Source of the DNA: Spiro-02 sp964465155
GTDB taxonomy: Bacteria; Spirochaetota; Spirochaetia; Sphaerochaetales; Sphaerochaetaceae
Assembly: GCA_964465155.1 (NCBI GenBank)
Contig: CAYXIH010000001.1
Location: forward strand, 1 to 64,000
Reading direction: 5' to 3'
DNA: 64,000 nucleotides
Below the pieces are notes generated by a model. That model saw only the letters and a list, made by a program, of their open reading frames with translations. It ran no database searches and was not told where the DNA came from. This document shows positions 23,330 through 32,988 of this stretch, in pieces; within the stretch, counting starts at the first letter, position 1, and each line of letters opens with the position of its first letter. The position numbers and the translations under genes were made by a program.

Positions 23330-26176
23330 ATGGCAAGCAGCGAGCTGATCATCAAGGGTGCCAGAGAGCACAATCTCAAGAATATTGACCTTGTCCTTCC
23401 GAAGGACAAGTTGGTCGTCATATCTGGTCTGAGTGGATCTGGAAAGAGTTCCCTCGCATTCGATACAATTTTTGCAGAAGGGCAGCGCAGGTATGTTGAA
23501 AGCCTCTCTGCCTATGCACGGCAATTCCTTGGTCGCCTGGAGAAGCCCGACGTGGACTATATGGAAGGGCTCTCCCCGGCAATTGCGATCGAGCAGAAGT
23601 CGACCCACAAGAACCCCCGCTCGATCGTGGGGACCATCACGGAAATCTACGACTACTATCGCTTGTTGTGGGCGAGGGTCGGACATCCCCATTGTCCTCA
23701 GTGTGGCAGGGAGATCAGCGAACAATCCGTTGACCAGATCATCGATGCTGTGTACCGGCTCCCGGAGGGGACGAAACTGATGGTCATGGCCCCCGTGGTC
23801 ATGGGGCGCAAGGGTGAATACAAGAAAGTTTTTGATGATGCAAAGAATGCTGGCTTCCAGCGCGTACGCGTCGACAAGCAGATGCATGAGCTAGATGAGC
23901 AGTTCAACCTTGACAAGCAGTTCAAGCATACCATCGAGGTCGTCATCGACCGAATGGTCTTGCGCACGGATATCCGCCAGCGCCTTGCCGACAGCATCGA
24001 GACTGCAATCGAGATGACCAATGGCTTGGTCGAGATAGTCTCGTTCGACGAAGGTGGCCAAGAGCACTCCGAGATTTTCAGCGAACGCAACAGTTGTCCC
24101 CATTGTGGAATCACCATCCCGGAGCTCCAGCCCCGGTTGTTCTCGTTCAACAACCCCTTCGGTGCTTGCCCGCAATGCAATGGACTTGGGTTCAAAAGTG
24201 AGTTCGATCCAGACAAGATCATCCCCGACAGGAGCCTGTCGTTCAACCAAGGTGCCATTGCGACCCAAAACCCCGAGGCAACCTGGGGAAAATCCATGTT
24301 CGAGGCACTTGCCCAGCATTTGGGTTTTACCCTTGATACCCCATTCAACGAGCTGTCGGAAGAGACCATCAACATCATTCTCTATGGTACCAAGGAGAAG
24401 ATCACACGGACCTACAACAATGGCTCCAAGGGTTCTTCCTACAATATTGACAAGACATATGCTGGAGTCATCCCCGACTTGCAGCGGCGGTTGTACGAGA
24501 CCAACTCAATGCAGATCCGCATGTGGCTCGACAATTACCAGACGGCTCGCGAATGCACCACGTGCCATGGTGCGCGCCTGCGCCCCGAGGCCATGACTGT
24601 CTTTGTCGGTGGGAAGAACATCATGGATGTGACACGGTTGTCGGTAAAGAAGTCGATAGAGTTCTTCGACTCGCTGCAGCTGACGCAGACGGAACAGGAA
24701 ATCAGCGTACAGATCCTCAAGGAAATCCATGCACGGCTTGGGTTCCTGAAGAATGTGGGGCTTGAATACCTGACCCTTGACCGGTCCTCTGCCACCCTCA
24801 GTGGCGGAGAGGCACAGCGTATCCGCCTTGCTACCCAGATTGGAAGTGCATTGTCCGGTGTCATGTATGTCCTGGATGAACCTTCGATCGGATTGCACCA
24901 GCGTGACAACCAGAAGCTGATAGATACCCTGAAGAACCTGCGTGACCTGGGCAATACCCTGATTGTTGTCGAACATGACGAGGCTACGATCAGGGAGGCT
25001 GACTATGTGGTCGACCTCGGACCAGGGGCAGGTGTCCAAGGTGGGTATATCACGGCACAGGGTACACCCGACCAAATCATCCATGATCCAAATAGCCCCA
25101 CAGGTCAGTTCTTGGCCCGTAAGATCATCATCCCCGTTCCTCCCCAGAGGAGGAAAGGCAATGGCAGCTCGATACGTCTCACCGGTGCCCACAAGAACAA
25201 CCTCAAGAGCATAGATGTTGAACTGCCCTTGGGGAAGCTGGTGGTTCTGACTGGTGTCTCTGGATCTGGCAAGAGTACACTGCTCAACGAGGTGCTGCTT
25301 CCTGCGGTCAAACGCCATCTCAACAAGCAACCCGATGATCTTGATGGCTATTCGACAATTGAAGGGGTAGAGAATATCGACAAGGTCATCAACATCGACC
25401 AAAGCCCGATAGGCCGTACCCCCAGGAGCAATCCAGCTACCTATGTCGGGGCATTCACTCCCATCCGCGAGTTGTTTGCATCGCTGCCGGAAAGCAAGGC
25501 GCGCGGCTACAAGGCGAGCCGGTTCTCCTTCAACGTCGCAGGTGGACGCTGTGAGAACTGCCAGGGTGACGGAAACCTCAAGATTGAGATGCATTTTCTC
25601 CCGGACGTATACGTCACATGTGATGTCTGTCGTGGCAAGCGGTTCAACCAGGAGACCCTTGCGGTTCACTACAAGGGAAAGAACATCTATGACGTGTTGG
25701 ACATGACCATGGCAGAGGCTTCCGAGTTCTTCTCCGCGATACCTTCGATCAAGCGGAAGATTGATACCCTCATCTCTGTTGGACTGGACTATATCAAGCT
25801 GGGGCAGAGCGCATTGACCCTCAGCGGAGGGGAAGCGCAGCGTGTGAAGCTCTCCTTGGAACTCTCCAAGCGTGGAACCGGTAGGACGTTGTATGTGTTG
25901 GATGAACCTACGACTGGCCTCCATTTCGCCGACGTCAAGAAGTTGATGGAGGTGATCAACCGACTCGTTGATGCGGGAAACACAGTGGTGCTCATTGAAC
26001 ACAACCTCGATGTCATCAAGCAAGCCGACTATCTCATCGATTTGGGTCCCGAGGGGGGCGACAACGGTGGAATGGTCGTGGCGACTGGGACACCCGAAGA
26101 AGTCGCACTATGCAAATCGAGCTATACAGGGTATTATTTGGCCCAAGCGCTCGATGAACAGAAAACGTCCGACTGA
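23330..26176 (+). CDS. uvrA: Excinuclease ABC subunit A
   Basis: 948 residues, standard length. Two ABC modules: Walker A GLSGSGKSSLAF near residue 34 and GVSGSGKSTLL near residue 645, each with an LSGGEAQR signature, plus zinc-binding Cys sets (CPQCGRE, CPHC...CPQCNG and CENCQGDG...CDVCRG). It finds DNA damage and loads UvrB in nucleotide excision repair. Its 3' end overlaps the next gene by 23 nt. No upstream gap, so it depends on ispG translation or promoter. Confidence 0.98.
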   Translation: MASSELIIKGAREHNLKNIDLVLPKDKLVVISGLSGSGKSSLAFDTIFAEGQRRYVESLSAYARQFLGRLEKPDVDYMEGLSPAIAIEQKSTHKNPRSIVGTITEIYDYYRLLWARVGHPHCPQCGREISEQSVDQIIDAVYRLPEGTKLMVMAPVVMGRKGEYKKVFDDAKNAGFQRVRVDKQMHELDEQFNLDKQFKHTIEVVIDRMVLRTDIRQRLADSIETAIEMTNGLVEIVSFDEGGQEHSEIFSERNSCPHCGITIPELQPRLFSFNNPFGACPQCNGLGFKSEFDPDKIIPDRSLSFNQGAIATQNPEATWGKSMFEALAQHLGFTLDTPFNELSEETINIILYGTKEKITRTYNNGSKGSSYNIDKTYAGVIPDLQRRLYETNSMQIRMWLDNYQTARECTTCHGARLRPEAMTVFVGGKNIMDVTRLSVKKSIEFFDSLQLTQTEQEISVQILKEIHARLGFLKNVGLEYLTLDRSSATLSGGEAQRIRLATQIGSALSGVMYVLDEPSIGLHQRDNQKLIDTLKNLRDLGNTLIVVEHDEATIREADYVVDLGPGAGVQGGYITAQGTPDQIIHDPNSPTGQFLARKIIIPVPPQRRKGNGSSIRLTGAHKNNLKSIDVELPLGKLVVLTGVSGSGKSTLLNEVLLPAVKRHLNKQPDDLDGYSTIEGVENIDKVINIDQSPIGRTPRSNPATYVGAFTPIRELFASLPESKARGYKASRFSFNVAGGRCENCQGDGNLKIEMHFLPDVYVTCDVCRGKRFNQETLAVHYKGKNIYDVLDMTMAEASEFFSAIPSIKRKIDTLISVGLDYIKLGQSALTLSGGEAQRVKLSLELSKRGTGRTLYVLDEPTTGLHFADVKKLMEVINRLVDAGNTVVLIEHNLDVIKQADYLIDLGPEGGDNGGMVVATGTPEEVALCKSSYTGYYLAQALDEQKTSD

Positions 26177-29100
26177 CCATTCGGAAACACTTCCGATCCC
26201 TCGATTGTTGCTCTTGATCTTGCTCCTGCTCTTTGCAGGGGCAATCTTCTCGTATGCAGCCACCATGGAGGACCTGGTTGCCAGCTCGGTGAGCCTGGCA
26301 ACAGAGACCGAGCTCCAGCAGATGCTCGCCATCCGAGGATTGTCGACCGAGGGCTCCATTGAGCAACAGCGCCAACGACTGCTACAGGCATTCGCCGCCT
26401 CTTCGACCGAAGTGGTTGCCGTTGTCCAAGACGATGACAAGCAGGCATATGCATTGGAAATCCTTGGAGCCCAGAAGATGACCAACATGGGCGGTGAGGA
26501 TGGGCTTGTGCTGCTTGAGGGGGGAGTGCAAATCAGTTTCACTCCTGAGGGGAGGGCCGATACCATGTCCCTCTCAGCCGACAGGATGATCGTCGACCTC
26601 ATCAACACCCGACTTACTGCAATGGGGAACGTGAAGTTCCATGACAACGCCAAAGACAGCGTAGTACAGGAAGTAGGGGGTGATATCGTCAGCATTGACT
26701 GGCATACCGGCAACCTGGAAGTTTCTGGGGGAATGACCTCCTCGAAGAAGAAGAACAGCGAAGACAAGGAAGTTGAGATCTTCACCAGCGGCATGCAGAT
26801 CAATTACCGGGGGGAAGACGGGGGCATCGGCATTGAAGATGGGTTGATCACCACCAATCCCAAGACTGCCTACTCCTCCATTACCGCCAAGTCCTTGTCG
26901 ATGCTCCCCGGTGGGGACATGTTCGTCACCAATGCATACCTGTCCATTGGCCGCGTGCCAGTATTCTGGGTCCCGTTTTTCTTCTACCCCGGTTCCACCA
27001 TGGTCTTCAATCCAGCATTCGGATTTACCAGCGACAGGGGAATGTTCCTCAATACGACCTATGAGATGTATGGAACCTACCCCAAGATTAAATCGGCCAA
27101 GCAGAGCAGCTTTTCCTCGTTCCTTGCCTCCGATGACCAAGGCAGCAGCAAGCAAGGGCTGATATATGGGACATCCGATGCAGAGCCGACAAGCTTTGAA
27201 TCATGGGCTTCCTCAAGTGGTTCCTACCTGGCTGTCATGGCAGATGCCTATCAGAAGGCAGGAATATATCTCGGGATAGACTCCCTGACCAATCTTTGGA
27301 ACAAGAAGCTGAAGATTGAAGCGGGTGCCGGATTTGGCCTGACACCCCCTACCTGGGGCTCTGGTGGTACATCCAGCTTGGGCACGGCCTACCATACTCC
27401 TTTCAGATACCTGGGAAATGTGTCAGTTGCACTGGATACCTCCTATGTGGACCTTACGCTTGCCATGCCGTTCTACAGCGACCCCACAGTCCAACGATTG
27501 TATGGTAACCGGCTTACCTCCTTCAGCATGGATGCCCTGTTTGGTTCTTCCCAGGATTTCCCCACTGATTTTTCATCTACGATCTCTTCCTTCACGTGGA
27601 AAGGGTCTGGCTCGATCACAGTGCCTACAAAGGCGGTAGAACCGTATATCTCCAGCTTGAAGATCTCGAAGCTGGAGGCATCGGTGGTCTTCCAATGGTT
27701 GCAGGATCCGAACAACAGCAGTGCCTATACGTATCGGATCAACTCCATGACGCTTCCCAACCTCACTGCATCCATGGGAGGCACGTTGTTTTCGTTCGAG
27801 TCGAAAGCTGTCACGACCTCTGCATCACAAGCAAAAGACCTGACGGCGTTGGAGTCGCAGCTGCTGCAGCTCAAGGAGACCCCTCAGCAAGAAACAGCAT
27901 CTGCAAAGGCTTCGGAATCTGAGGTGTTGCCCAGTTATCTGCCGAAACCCTATGAGGTTGCAAAAGCCAAGGATTCAAATGCGAGTGCATCTGGGTGCCA
28001 CAAGCTCTCGTTGGGCTATACCATTGACCAGACATTGACGAACAAATATGCCGACAACAGTACTACATCTTCCTCTGGATATACAGTTGGCCCACAAACC
28101 CTCTATTCGGCGACCAAGGGAACCCTGACATTCTCCGGTGCCATTGCCCCTTCGTGGTTCACGTTCACCCAGAAGTTCTTGCCATCCTACATATATACGT
28201 TGGAAGAGTCGAACAAGAACTACCAGCTCTCTAACATGCAGTTCCTCTCGTCGACTACAGCCACGGTCCCCATCATCGGGCTTACCTATGAGTTGGTTTC
28301 GGCGTTGTATACCTATAAATCGGAGGAGAGCGACAACGAGGCGCAGACGACAACAGAGCAATGGGCTGCATGGAACAACCAGAGCATCACCACCCACCGG
28401 CTCTCCCTGTCAAAGTCATGGACAACAACAGCAGGTACGTTTACACCATCGGTAACAACCGTGCTGCCTCCGCTGAATCTCTCGGTGACCCCTGCCTTTG
28501 CATGGGCTCTTGGCAACCTGAGTGCAAAGGCGTCGTACAAGTTTGCACAGCAAAGCAGTGGGGCACTTGTGAGCGACTTGATCTCATTGACGTTCGCCTA
28601 CAATGGACAATACTTTGCTACATCTGTTACCAGTGGGTATCAGACGGCGAATATCGGAGCAACACAGGGATTGCTGGATCCCCTTACCATAGAAGGATAT
28701 GCTGCGCTTCAGTTCTTCAGCAAGAGACTGGTGATACGCCAAGGTGTCGACTATGCTGTCCTTTCCAAGAACCAGCAGCATTTGTTCGAGTCACTGGAAA
28801 CCAAGATTGCATGGAGGGATGCGGTGAAGAACAAGGACCGGGCAAGCGTTGCTCTGACCTTTGCCGGGCCAGCGGCCGACTTGCAGCTCTCTTCCTTCGA
28901 CTTGGTATCAGATGTAGCGGACGTGTCGTTCTCCTGGTGGAAGCGGCGCATCACCCTTGGGTTTGGGCTGGTTGGCAAATTCCACTTCGATTTCCAGGAC
29001 AGGTATGCCACCAACTTGTCAATTACGGCAAACCTCTCTTTCTCGATAGCGGAGTTCTTGTCCCTGAAGATGTCGGTCACCTCCTCAAATAGCGGTTTCT

Positions 29101-29408
29101 ACAGCTATTACGTGGATGATGTGTTCCAATGGGACCTGATGTTCAAGGACCTGATGCGTTCGTTTGACTTCTTTGGAAATGGGAGAACCTCCACCTATTT
29201 CAACATGGAGGGGTTCTCGATAGACCTCATACACTACATGGAGGATTGGGACCTCCATTGCAAATACAGTGGAAGCGTTGTATTATCGGGGAACAATTGG
29301 TCTTGGGTACCAAAGTTCTCGATCTTCCTCCAGTGGAAGACCATTCCCGAGTTGAAGGTGGATGAGAAATGGACCCAGAGTGGTTCCACTTGGACAAAAG
29401 GTTCGTGA
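26154..29408 (+). CDS. lptD: LptD/OstA-like outer membrane assembly protein
   Basis: 1084 residues. A membrane-spanning signal (PRLLLLILLLLFAGAIFSYA) is followed by a short helical stretch (residues ~45-80, ELQQMLAIRGLSTEG...) that resembles a SAP-like motif. An OstA/LptA-type beta-jellyroll (LSADRMIVDL, TAMGNVKFHDN) follows, then a large C-terminal region of alternating Tyr/Thr/Ser-rich strands, the barrel. The family inserts lipopolysaccharide-like lipids in the outer leaflet; spirochaete homologues are present even where LPS is absent, so its cargo here is uncertain. ATG 26154 overlaps uvrA, implying coupled translation. Confidence 0.78.
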   Translation: MNRKRPTDHSETLPIPRLLLLILLLLFAGAIFSYAATMEDLVASSVSLATETELQQMLAIRGLSTEGSIEQQRQRLLQAFAASSTEVVAVVQDDDKQAYALEILGAQKMTNMGGEDGLVLLEGGVQISFTPEGRADTMSLSADRMIVDLINTRLTAMGNVKFHDNAKDSVVQEVGGDIVSIDWHTGNLEVSGGMTSSKKKNSEDKEVEIFTSGMQINYRGEDGGIGIEDGLITTNPKTAYSSITAKSLSMLPGGDMFVTNAYLSIGRVPVFWVPFFFYPGSTMVFNPAFGFTSDRGMFLNTTYEMYGTYPKIKSAKQSSFSSFLASDDQGSSKQGLIYGTSDAEPTSFESWASSSGSYLAVMADAYQKAGIYLGIDSLTNLWNKKLKIEAGAGFGLTPPTWGSGGTSSLGTAYHTPFRYLGNVSVALDTSYVDLTLAMPFYSDPTVQRLYGNRLTSFSMDALFGSSQDFPTDFSSTISSFTWKGSGSITVPTKAVEPYISSLKISKLEASVVFQWLQDPNNSSAYTYRINSMTLPNLTASMGGTLFSFESKAVTTSASQAKDLTALESQLLQLKETPQQETASAKASESEVLPSYLPKPYEVAKAKDSNASASGCHKLSLGYTIDQTLTNKYADNSTTSSSGYTVGPQTLYSATKGTLTFSGAIAPSWFTFTQKFLPSYIYTLEESNKNYQLSNMQFLSSTTATVPIIGLTYELVSALYTYKSEESDNEAQTTTEQWAAWNNQSITTHRLSLSKSWTTTAGTFTPSVTTVLPPLNLSVTPAFAWALGNLSAKASYKFAQQSSGALVSDLISLTFAYNGQYFATSVTSGYQTANIGATQGLLDPLTIEGYAALQFFSKRLVIRQGVDYAVLSKNQQHLFESLETKIAWRDAVKNKDRASVALTFAGPAADLQLSSFDLVSDVADVSFSWWKRRITLGFGLVGKFHFDFQDRYATNLSITANLSFSIAEFLSLKMSVTSSNSGFYSYYVDDVFQWDLMFKDLMRSFDFFGNGRTSTYFNMEGFSIDLIHYMEDWDLHCKYSGSVVLSGNNWSWVPKFSIFLQWKTIPELKVDEKWTQSGSTWTKGS

Positions 29409-29414
29409 GGTACG

Positions 29415-30425
29415 ATGGCACGACGTGTAGTATTTGATTCTGAAGACATCATGCGCGGCATTTGCGGCATCAACGACCGGAACCTTCCGTATCTCGAGAC
29501 ACTCCTTGGCACAGACTTGTTCGTCAAGGGCAATGCAATAGAGACATCGGGTGGGGAAGAAGGTGTGCGCTTCACATCCCTCATGCAACGGCTGAAGGTC
29601 TTGGCCCAACGGGGACAAGAGATAACCGAGCCCGAGATTTTCATGGAATATCAGGCAGTCGTCAGCGATCCTACCATGGAACAGCTCTTGGATGATCCCC
29701 AGGGGCAATTTGCAACACATCCTTCGGCGCCTCCCCAGAACACGAACAATGGTGTGATCATGGTATCGGGCAAGAGCGTATATCCCAAGAGCATCACCCA
29801 GCGACAATATATCGAGGCAATGGACAACAACCAGATTGTCTTTGGGATCGGTCCTGCTGGAACAGGCAAGACGTTCCTTGCCGTTGCCCATGCCCTTGCC
29901 CAGATCATCTCGGGCAAGAAGCAAAAGCTCATCCTCACGAGGCCTGTGGTGGAAGCGGGGGAGAGCCTTGGGTTCCTACCCGGTGACCTCTCACAGAAAC
30001 TCAACCCATACCTCAGGCCGCTGTATGATGCAATGGAATGGTTGCTGACTCCCAGTGCCATCAGAAGGCTCGAGGAGAATGGTTCCATAGAAATAGCACC
30101 GCTGGCCTATATGCGCGGCCGTTCGATACACAATGCCTGCATCATCCTCGACGAGGCGCAGAACACCACCCGTGAGCAGATGCAGATGTTCCTCACCCGT
30201 ATTGGCGAGAACTCAATGGCTGTCATCACAGGAGATATTTCCCAGGTAGACCTTCCCAGGAGCAAAGGGAGCGGATTGATACATGCAAACCAAATCCTCC
30301 AAGGAATCGATGGCATGGAGTTTATCCGGTTTGGTTCTGCCGATGTGGTACGTAGTAGGATTGTGCAGCGGATCATCGATGCGTATGCGCGTAATACCGA
30401 AAGTAGGGAAGGGGAACGCCGATGA
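29415..30425 (+). CDS. phoH: PhoH-family ATPase
   Basis: 336 residues. The C-terminal PhoH domain has Walker A GPAGTGKTFLAVAHA, VVEAGESLGFLPG, a Walker B-like ACIILDEAQNTT and VITGDISQVDLP. The N-terminal ~110 residues are KH-like, as in YbeZ. The family is RNA-linked and commonly next to ybeY, as here with one gene between. Its stop overlaps the next ATG by 4 nt. ATG 29415 follows GAGG. Confidence 0.93.
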   Translation: MARRVVFDSEDIMRGICGINDRNLPYLETLLGTDLFVKGNAIETSGGEEGVRFTSLMQRLKVLAQRGQEITEPEIFMEYQAVVSDPTMEQLLDDPQGQFATHPSAPPQNTNNGVIMVSGKSVYPKSITQRQYIEAMDNNQIVFGIGPAGTGKTFLAVAHALAQIISGKKQKLILTRPVVEAGESLGFLPGDLSQKLNPYLRPLYDAMEWLLTPSAIRRLEENGSIEIAPLAYMRGRSIHNACIILDEAQNTTREQMQMFLTRIGENSMAVITGDISQVDLPRSKGSGLIHANQILQGIDGMEFIRFGSADVVRSRIVQRIIDAYARNTESREGERR

Positions 30426-32482
30426 AGCGTCGCTTAGCAGGACAAGACGAACAAGACACACGGCTCATGATTCTCAAGATCAGTGTCATTGTGATGATAG
30501 TCGTCATGGTCTTCACAGCCTTGGCTGTCCCGTTCCTGCTCTCACGGGACTCGAGCATGCCAAGTGCTCCGCTTGTTGATTATCCTGTTGGCTCCCTCAC
30601 TGATGACGATGTGATCGCACGCCAATCATTTTCATTTATTGACGAGGAGGCTACACAGCAACTGGTCCAGGAAGCTTCCAAGGCCGTGCTCCCCCTTTTC
30701 TCGTTCTCATTGAACAAGACACTCTCCAATCTTTCCCGCACGGACGCATTCATCGACTTGGTATATGACTATTCGGATGATCCCCAGGCAACATATGACC
30801 AAGCGATAGCTTTCTTCCAGAATGAAGGGATTGAAGAATCGATGGTCCTCCTCAAGCAATATGCACAGATGAGCGATGCCGTCCGCACGAGGATGCTCAA
30901 GCTCCTGCGGGAAAGCATCCGTGAGATGCTGAGCCTTGGATTGTACTCCTCCAGTGATTTCGAGCATATCGAGCAGCAGGGGTACCATTCGTTCTTGCTG
31001 GAGAACAATATCGAGTTGCAGGACTATGAAACCCCCATCGAGAAGAGCATAGCAGGGGCCCTGACGGAGAACGGATTGGAAAAGGTCATGTTCAAATGGA
31101 TGAGCACCTATAGCCAGTCGTTGATGGATGTCGACCCCGCCATGCTGCTGCAGTCGCTGAGGTTGCTTGCAACTCCCAATATCCAATATGACGANNNNNN
31201 NNNNNNNNNNNNNNNNNNNNNNNNNNNNNNNNNNNNNNNNNNNNNNNNNNNNNNNNNNNNNNNNNNNNNNNNNNNNNNNNNNNNNNNNNNNNNNTATTTC
31301 GTGGTACGGCTCACCAGGACCCTGGTAGTCCCCTCGTTGGATCCGTTCCTGCCTGTCCTGCTTGCACCCGTGTTCATCTCGTTGGCCTGCAGCAACAAGA
31401 AGTTGGGCATCATAGCTGCTTTCTTCATGGCCGTCTATTCCATGCTCCTGCCTGAGAGCAATCCCATGACATTCTTCAGCATCATGGTCGAGGCAAGCTG
31501 CTGCATCTACTTCATCAAGTTCGTCGGCAAGCGGATCGACATGGTCTACCAATGGTTCTTCTCCTGCCTTTCCTGTGCATTCGTCACATTGGTGGTGAAC
31601 CTGTTCCTTGGGTATGCGTTCGATGGAATCTGGCCAATGATCGTCGGGCTCCTGTTGAATATCTCCGCAACCTATGTCTTGGTCTCGGCATGCATGCCGT
31701 TGCTGGAGCAGGCGTTGAATCTGCCAACTGCGTTCCGCCTGCATGAGTTGGCATATGCCGACAGCCCCTCGCTGACACGCCTCAGCCAGGTTGCCCAGGG
31801 TACCTACAACCATAGCAGGATGGTTGCAGACCTTGCATACAACGCTGCAACTGCCATTGGTGCAAATGCATTGTTGGCCAGGGTCGGTGGGTTGTACCAT
31901 GATATTGGCAAGAGTGACCACCCTGAATATTTTGTTGAGAACCAGGTAGCCGACAACAAGCATGACGATATCAAGCCATCCCTGTCCGCGGCGATCATCA
32001 AGAGCCATGTGAAGCTGGGCATGGAGAAGGGAAGGGATGCTCGGTTGCCGGAGGAGGTCCTGGATATCATTGGTGAACACCATGGCAACGATGTCATCTA
32101 CTTCTTCTTCAATGAGGCGAAGCAAGAGGCTATTGCCAGCGACCGGGACATTGCAGTAAGCCAGGAAGACTATTCCTACAATGGGAATATCCCCAATTCT
32201 CCCGAAGCTGCCATTGTGATGCTCAGCGATTGCGCTGAGGCTGCAACCCGTACGATCAAACGGCCCACCACCACCAAATACCAGAAACTGATCCATCAGA
32301 TCATCATGGGAAAGATTACCCGCCACCAGTTGGATGATTCGACCCTGTCCCTGACGGACTTGGAGGAGATTGCGAATTCCTTTGTCGGAATCCTCATTGG
32401 CCGTGACCACCATCGGATAGAATATCCGGAAGAAAAGACACCTGCACAGACTATAGACAGTACTACAAGGAGCAAAGGATGA
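30422..32482 (+). CDS. 7TMR-HD c-di-AMP phosphodiesterase-like protein (PgpH type), interrupted by an assembly gap
   Basis: An N-terminal membrane helix (ISVIVMIVVMVFTALAVPFLL) precedes an extracytoplasmic 7TMR-HDED region, then a multi-span membrane domain (from FLPVLLAPVFISLA) and a cytoplasmic HD domain with NHSRMVADLA, YHDIGK and EHHGND. Proteins with this order (PgpH, YqfF) hydrolyse c-di-AMP. The 100-N gap falls at the end of the sensor/first membrane helices; the expected missing segment is longer than 34 residues. Overlaps both neighbours by 4 nt. Confidence 0.88.
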   Translation: MKRRLAGQDEQDTRLMILKISVIVMIVVMVFTALAVPFLLSRDSSMPSAPLVDYPVGSLTDDDVIARQSFSFIDEEATQQLVQEASKAVLPLFSFSLNKTLSNLSRTDAFIDLVYDYSDDPQATYDQAIAFFQNEGIEESMVLLKQYAQMSDAVRTRMLKLLRESIREMLSLGLYSSSDFEHIEQQGYHSFLLENNIELQDYETPIEKSIAGALTENGLEKVMFKWMSTYSQSLMDVDPAMLLQSLRLLATPNIQYDXXXXXXXXXXXXXXXXXXXXXXXXXXXXXXXXXXYFVVRLTRTLVVPSLDPFLPVLLAPVFISLACSNKKLGIIAAFFMAVYSMLLPESNPMTFFSIMVEASCCIYFIKFVGKRIDMVYQWFFSCLSCAFVTLVVNLFLGYAFDGIWPMIVGLLLNISATYVLVSACMPLLEQALNLPTAFRLHELAYADSPSLTRLSQVAQGTYNHSRMVADLAYNAATAIGANALLARVGGLYHDIGKSDHPEYFVENQVADNKHDDIKPSLSAAIIKSHVKLGMEKGRDARLPEEVLDIIGEHHGNDVIYFFFNEAKQEAIASDRDIAVSQEDYSYNGNIPNSPEAAIVMLSDCAEAATRTIKRPTTTKYQKLIHQIIMGKITRHQLDDSTLSLTDLEEIANSFVGILIGRDHHRIEYPEEKTPAQTIDSTTRSKG
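31195..31294. other. Assembly gap (100 N) inside the 7TMR-HD gene
   Basis: Exactly 100 N of placeholder. It removes the end of the sensor domain and probably the first membrane segments, so the frame across it is not meaningful. Confidence 0.95.
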
Positions 32483-32988
32483 GCGTGCACACAATTGACA
32501 TTGAGTATGATGACCCGGCATTTGAACTGAGGGCACCGGAGGATGCGGTACGTTCCCAGCTGCTCGCCATCTTGGACAAGACGGTGGACGAGGATGTGGA
32601 ATTCTCTGTCTCGTTTGTATCGGACGACGCTATCAGGGGACTGAACAAGCAGTGGCGCAACAAGGACGAGAGCACCGACATCCTCTCCTTCGTACAGGAG
32701 GAAGGGGACGACCAATGGCCGGAAAACTTCATGCTGGATGATGATGACGACTCGGAGGATGAGATCGCCGGGGAGCCGCGTGTGCTTGGTGACATCGTCA
32801 TCAGCCTTGACTCCATGGCCCGCAACGCCCAAGAGTTCAACGTCTCCGAGGATGAGGAGCTCAAGCGGCTGCTCGTCCATGGGGTGCTCCATCTCTTGGG
32901 GTGGGACCATGCTACCAACGATGCGGAAGAACCAATGCTCGTCGAGCAGGAACGGTTGATCGGCTTACTATGGGGAGGACAGCATTGA
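32479..32988 (+). CDS. ybeY: Endoribonuclease YbeY
   Basis: 169 residues. The zinc site HGVLHLLGWDH (three His) is intact, preceded by STDILSF and VLGDIVISLDSM. It matures 16S rRNA 3' ends and supports ribosome quality control. Between ILSF and LGDIV it carries an extra, very acidic stretch (DDDDDSEDE) of about 20 residues that typical YbeY lacks. Starts with ATGA overlap and ends overlapping the next TTG start. Confidence 0.94.
   Translation: MSVHTIDIEYDDPAFELRAPEDAVRSQLLAILDKTVDEDVEFSVSFVSDDAIRGLNKQWRNKDESTDILSFVQEEGDDQWPENFMLDDDDDSEDEIAGEPRVLGDIVISLDSMARNAQEFNVSEDEELKRLLVHGVLHLLGWDHATNDAEEPMLVEQERLIGLLWGGQH

Noticed and set aside
24506..26023. 505-codon frame antisense to uvrA
   Set aside because: No ribosome binding site or domain; uvrA is complete on the other strand.
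25968..26153. 62-codon upstream extension of lptD into uvrA
   Set aside because: The signal peptide begins after ATG 26154; the extension would destroy it.
30707..32536. 609-codon frame antisense to the 7TMR-HD gene
   Set aside because: It runs through the N gap and mirrors the sense codons.
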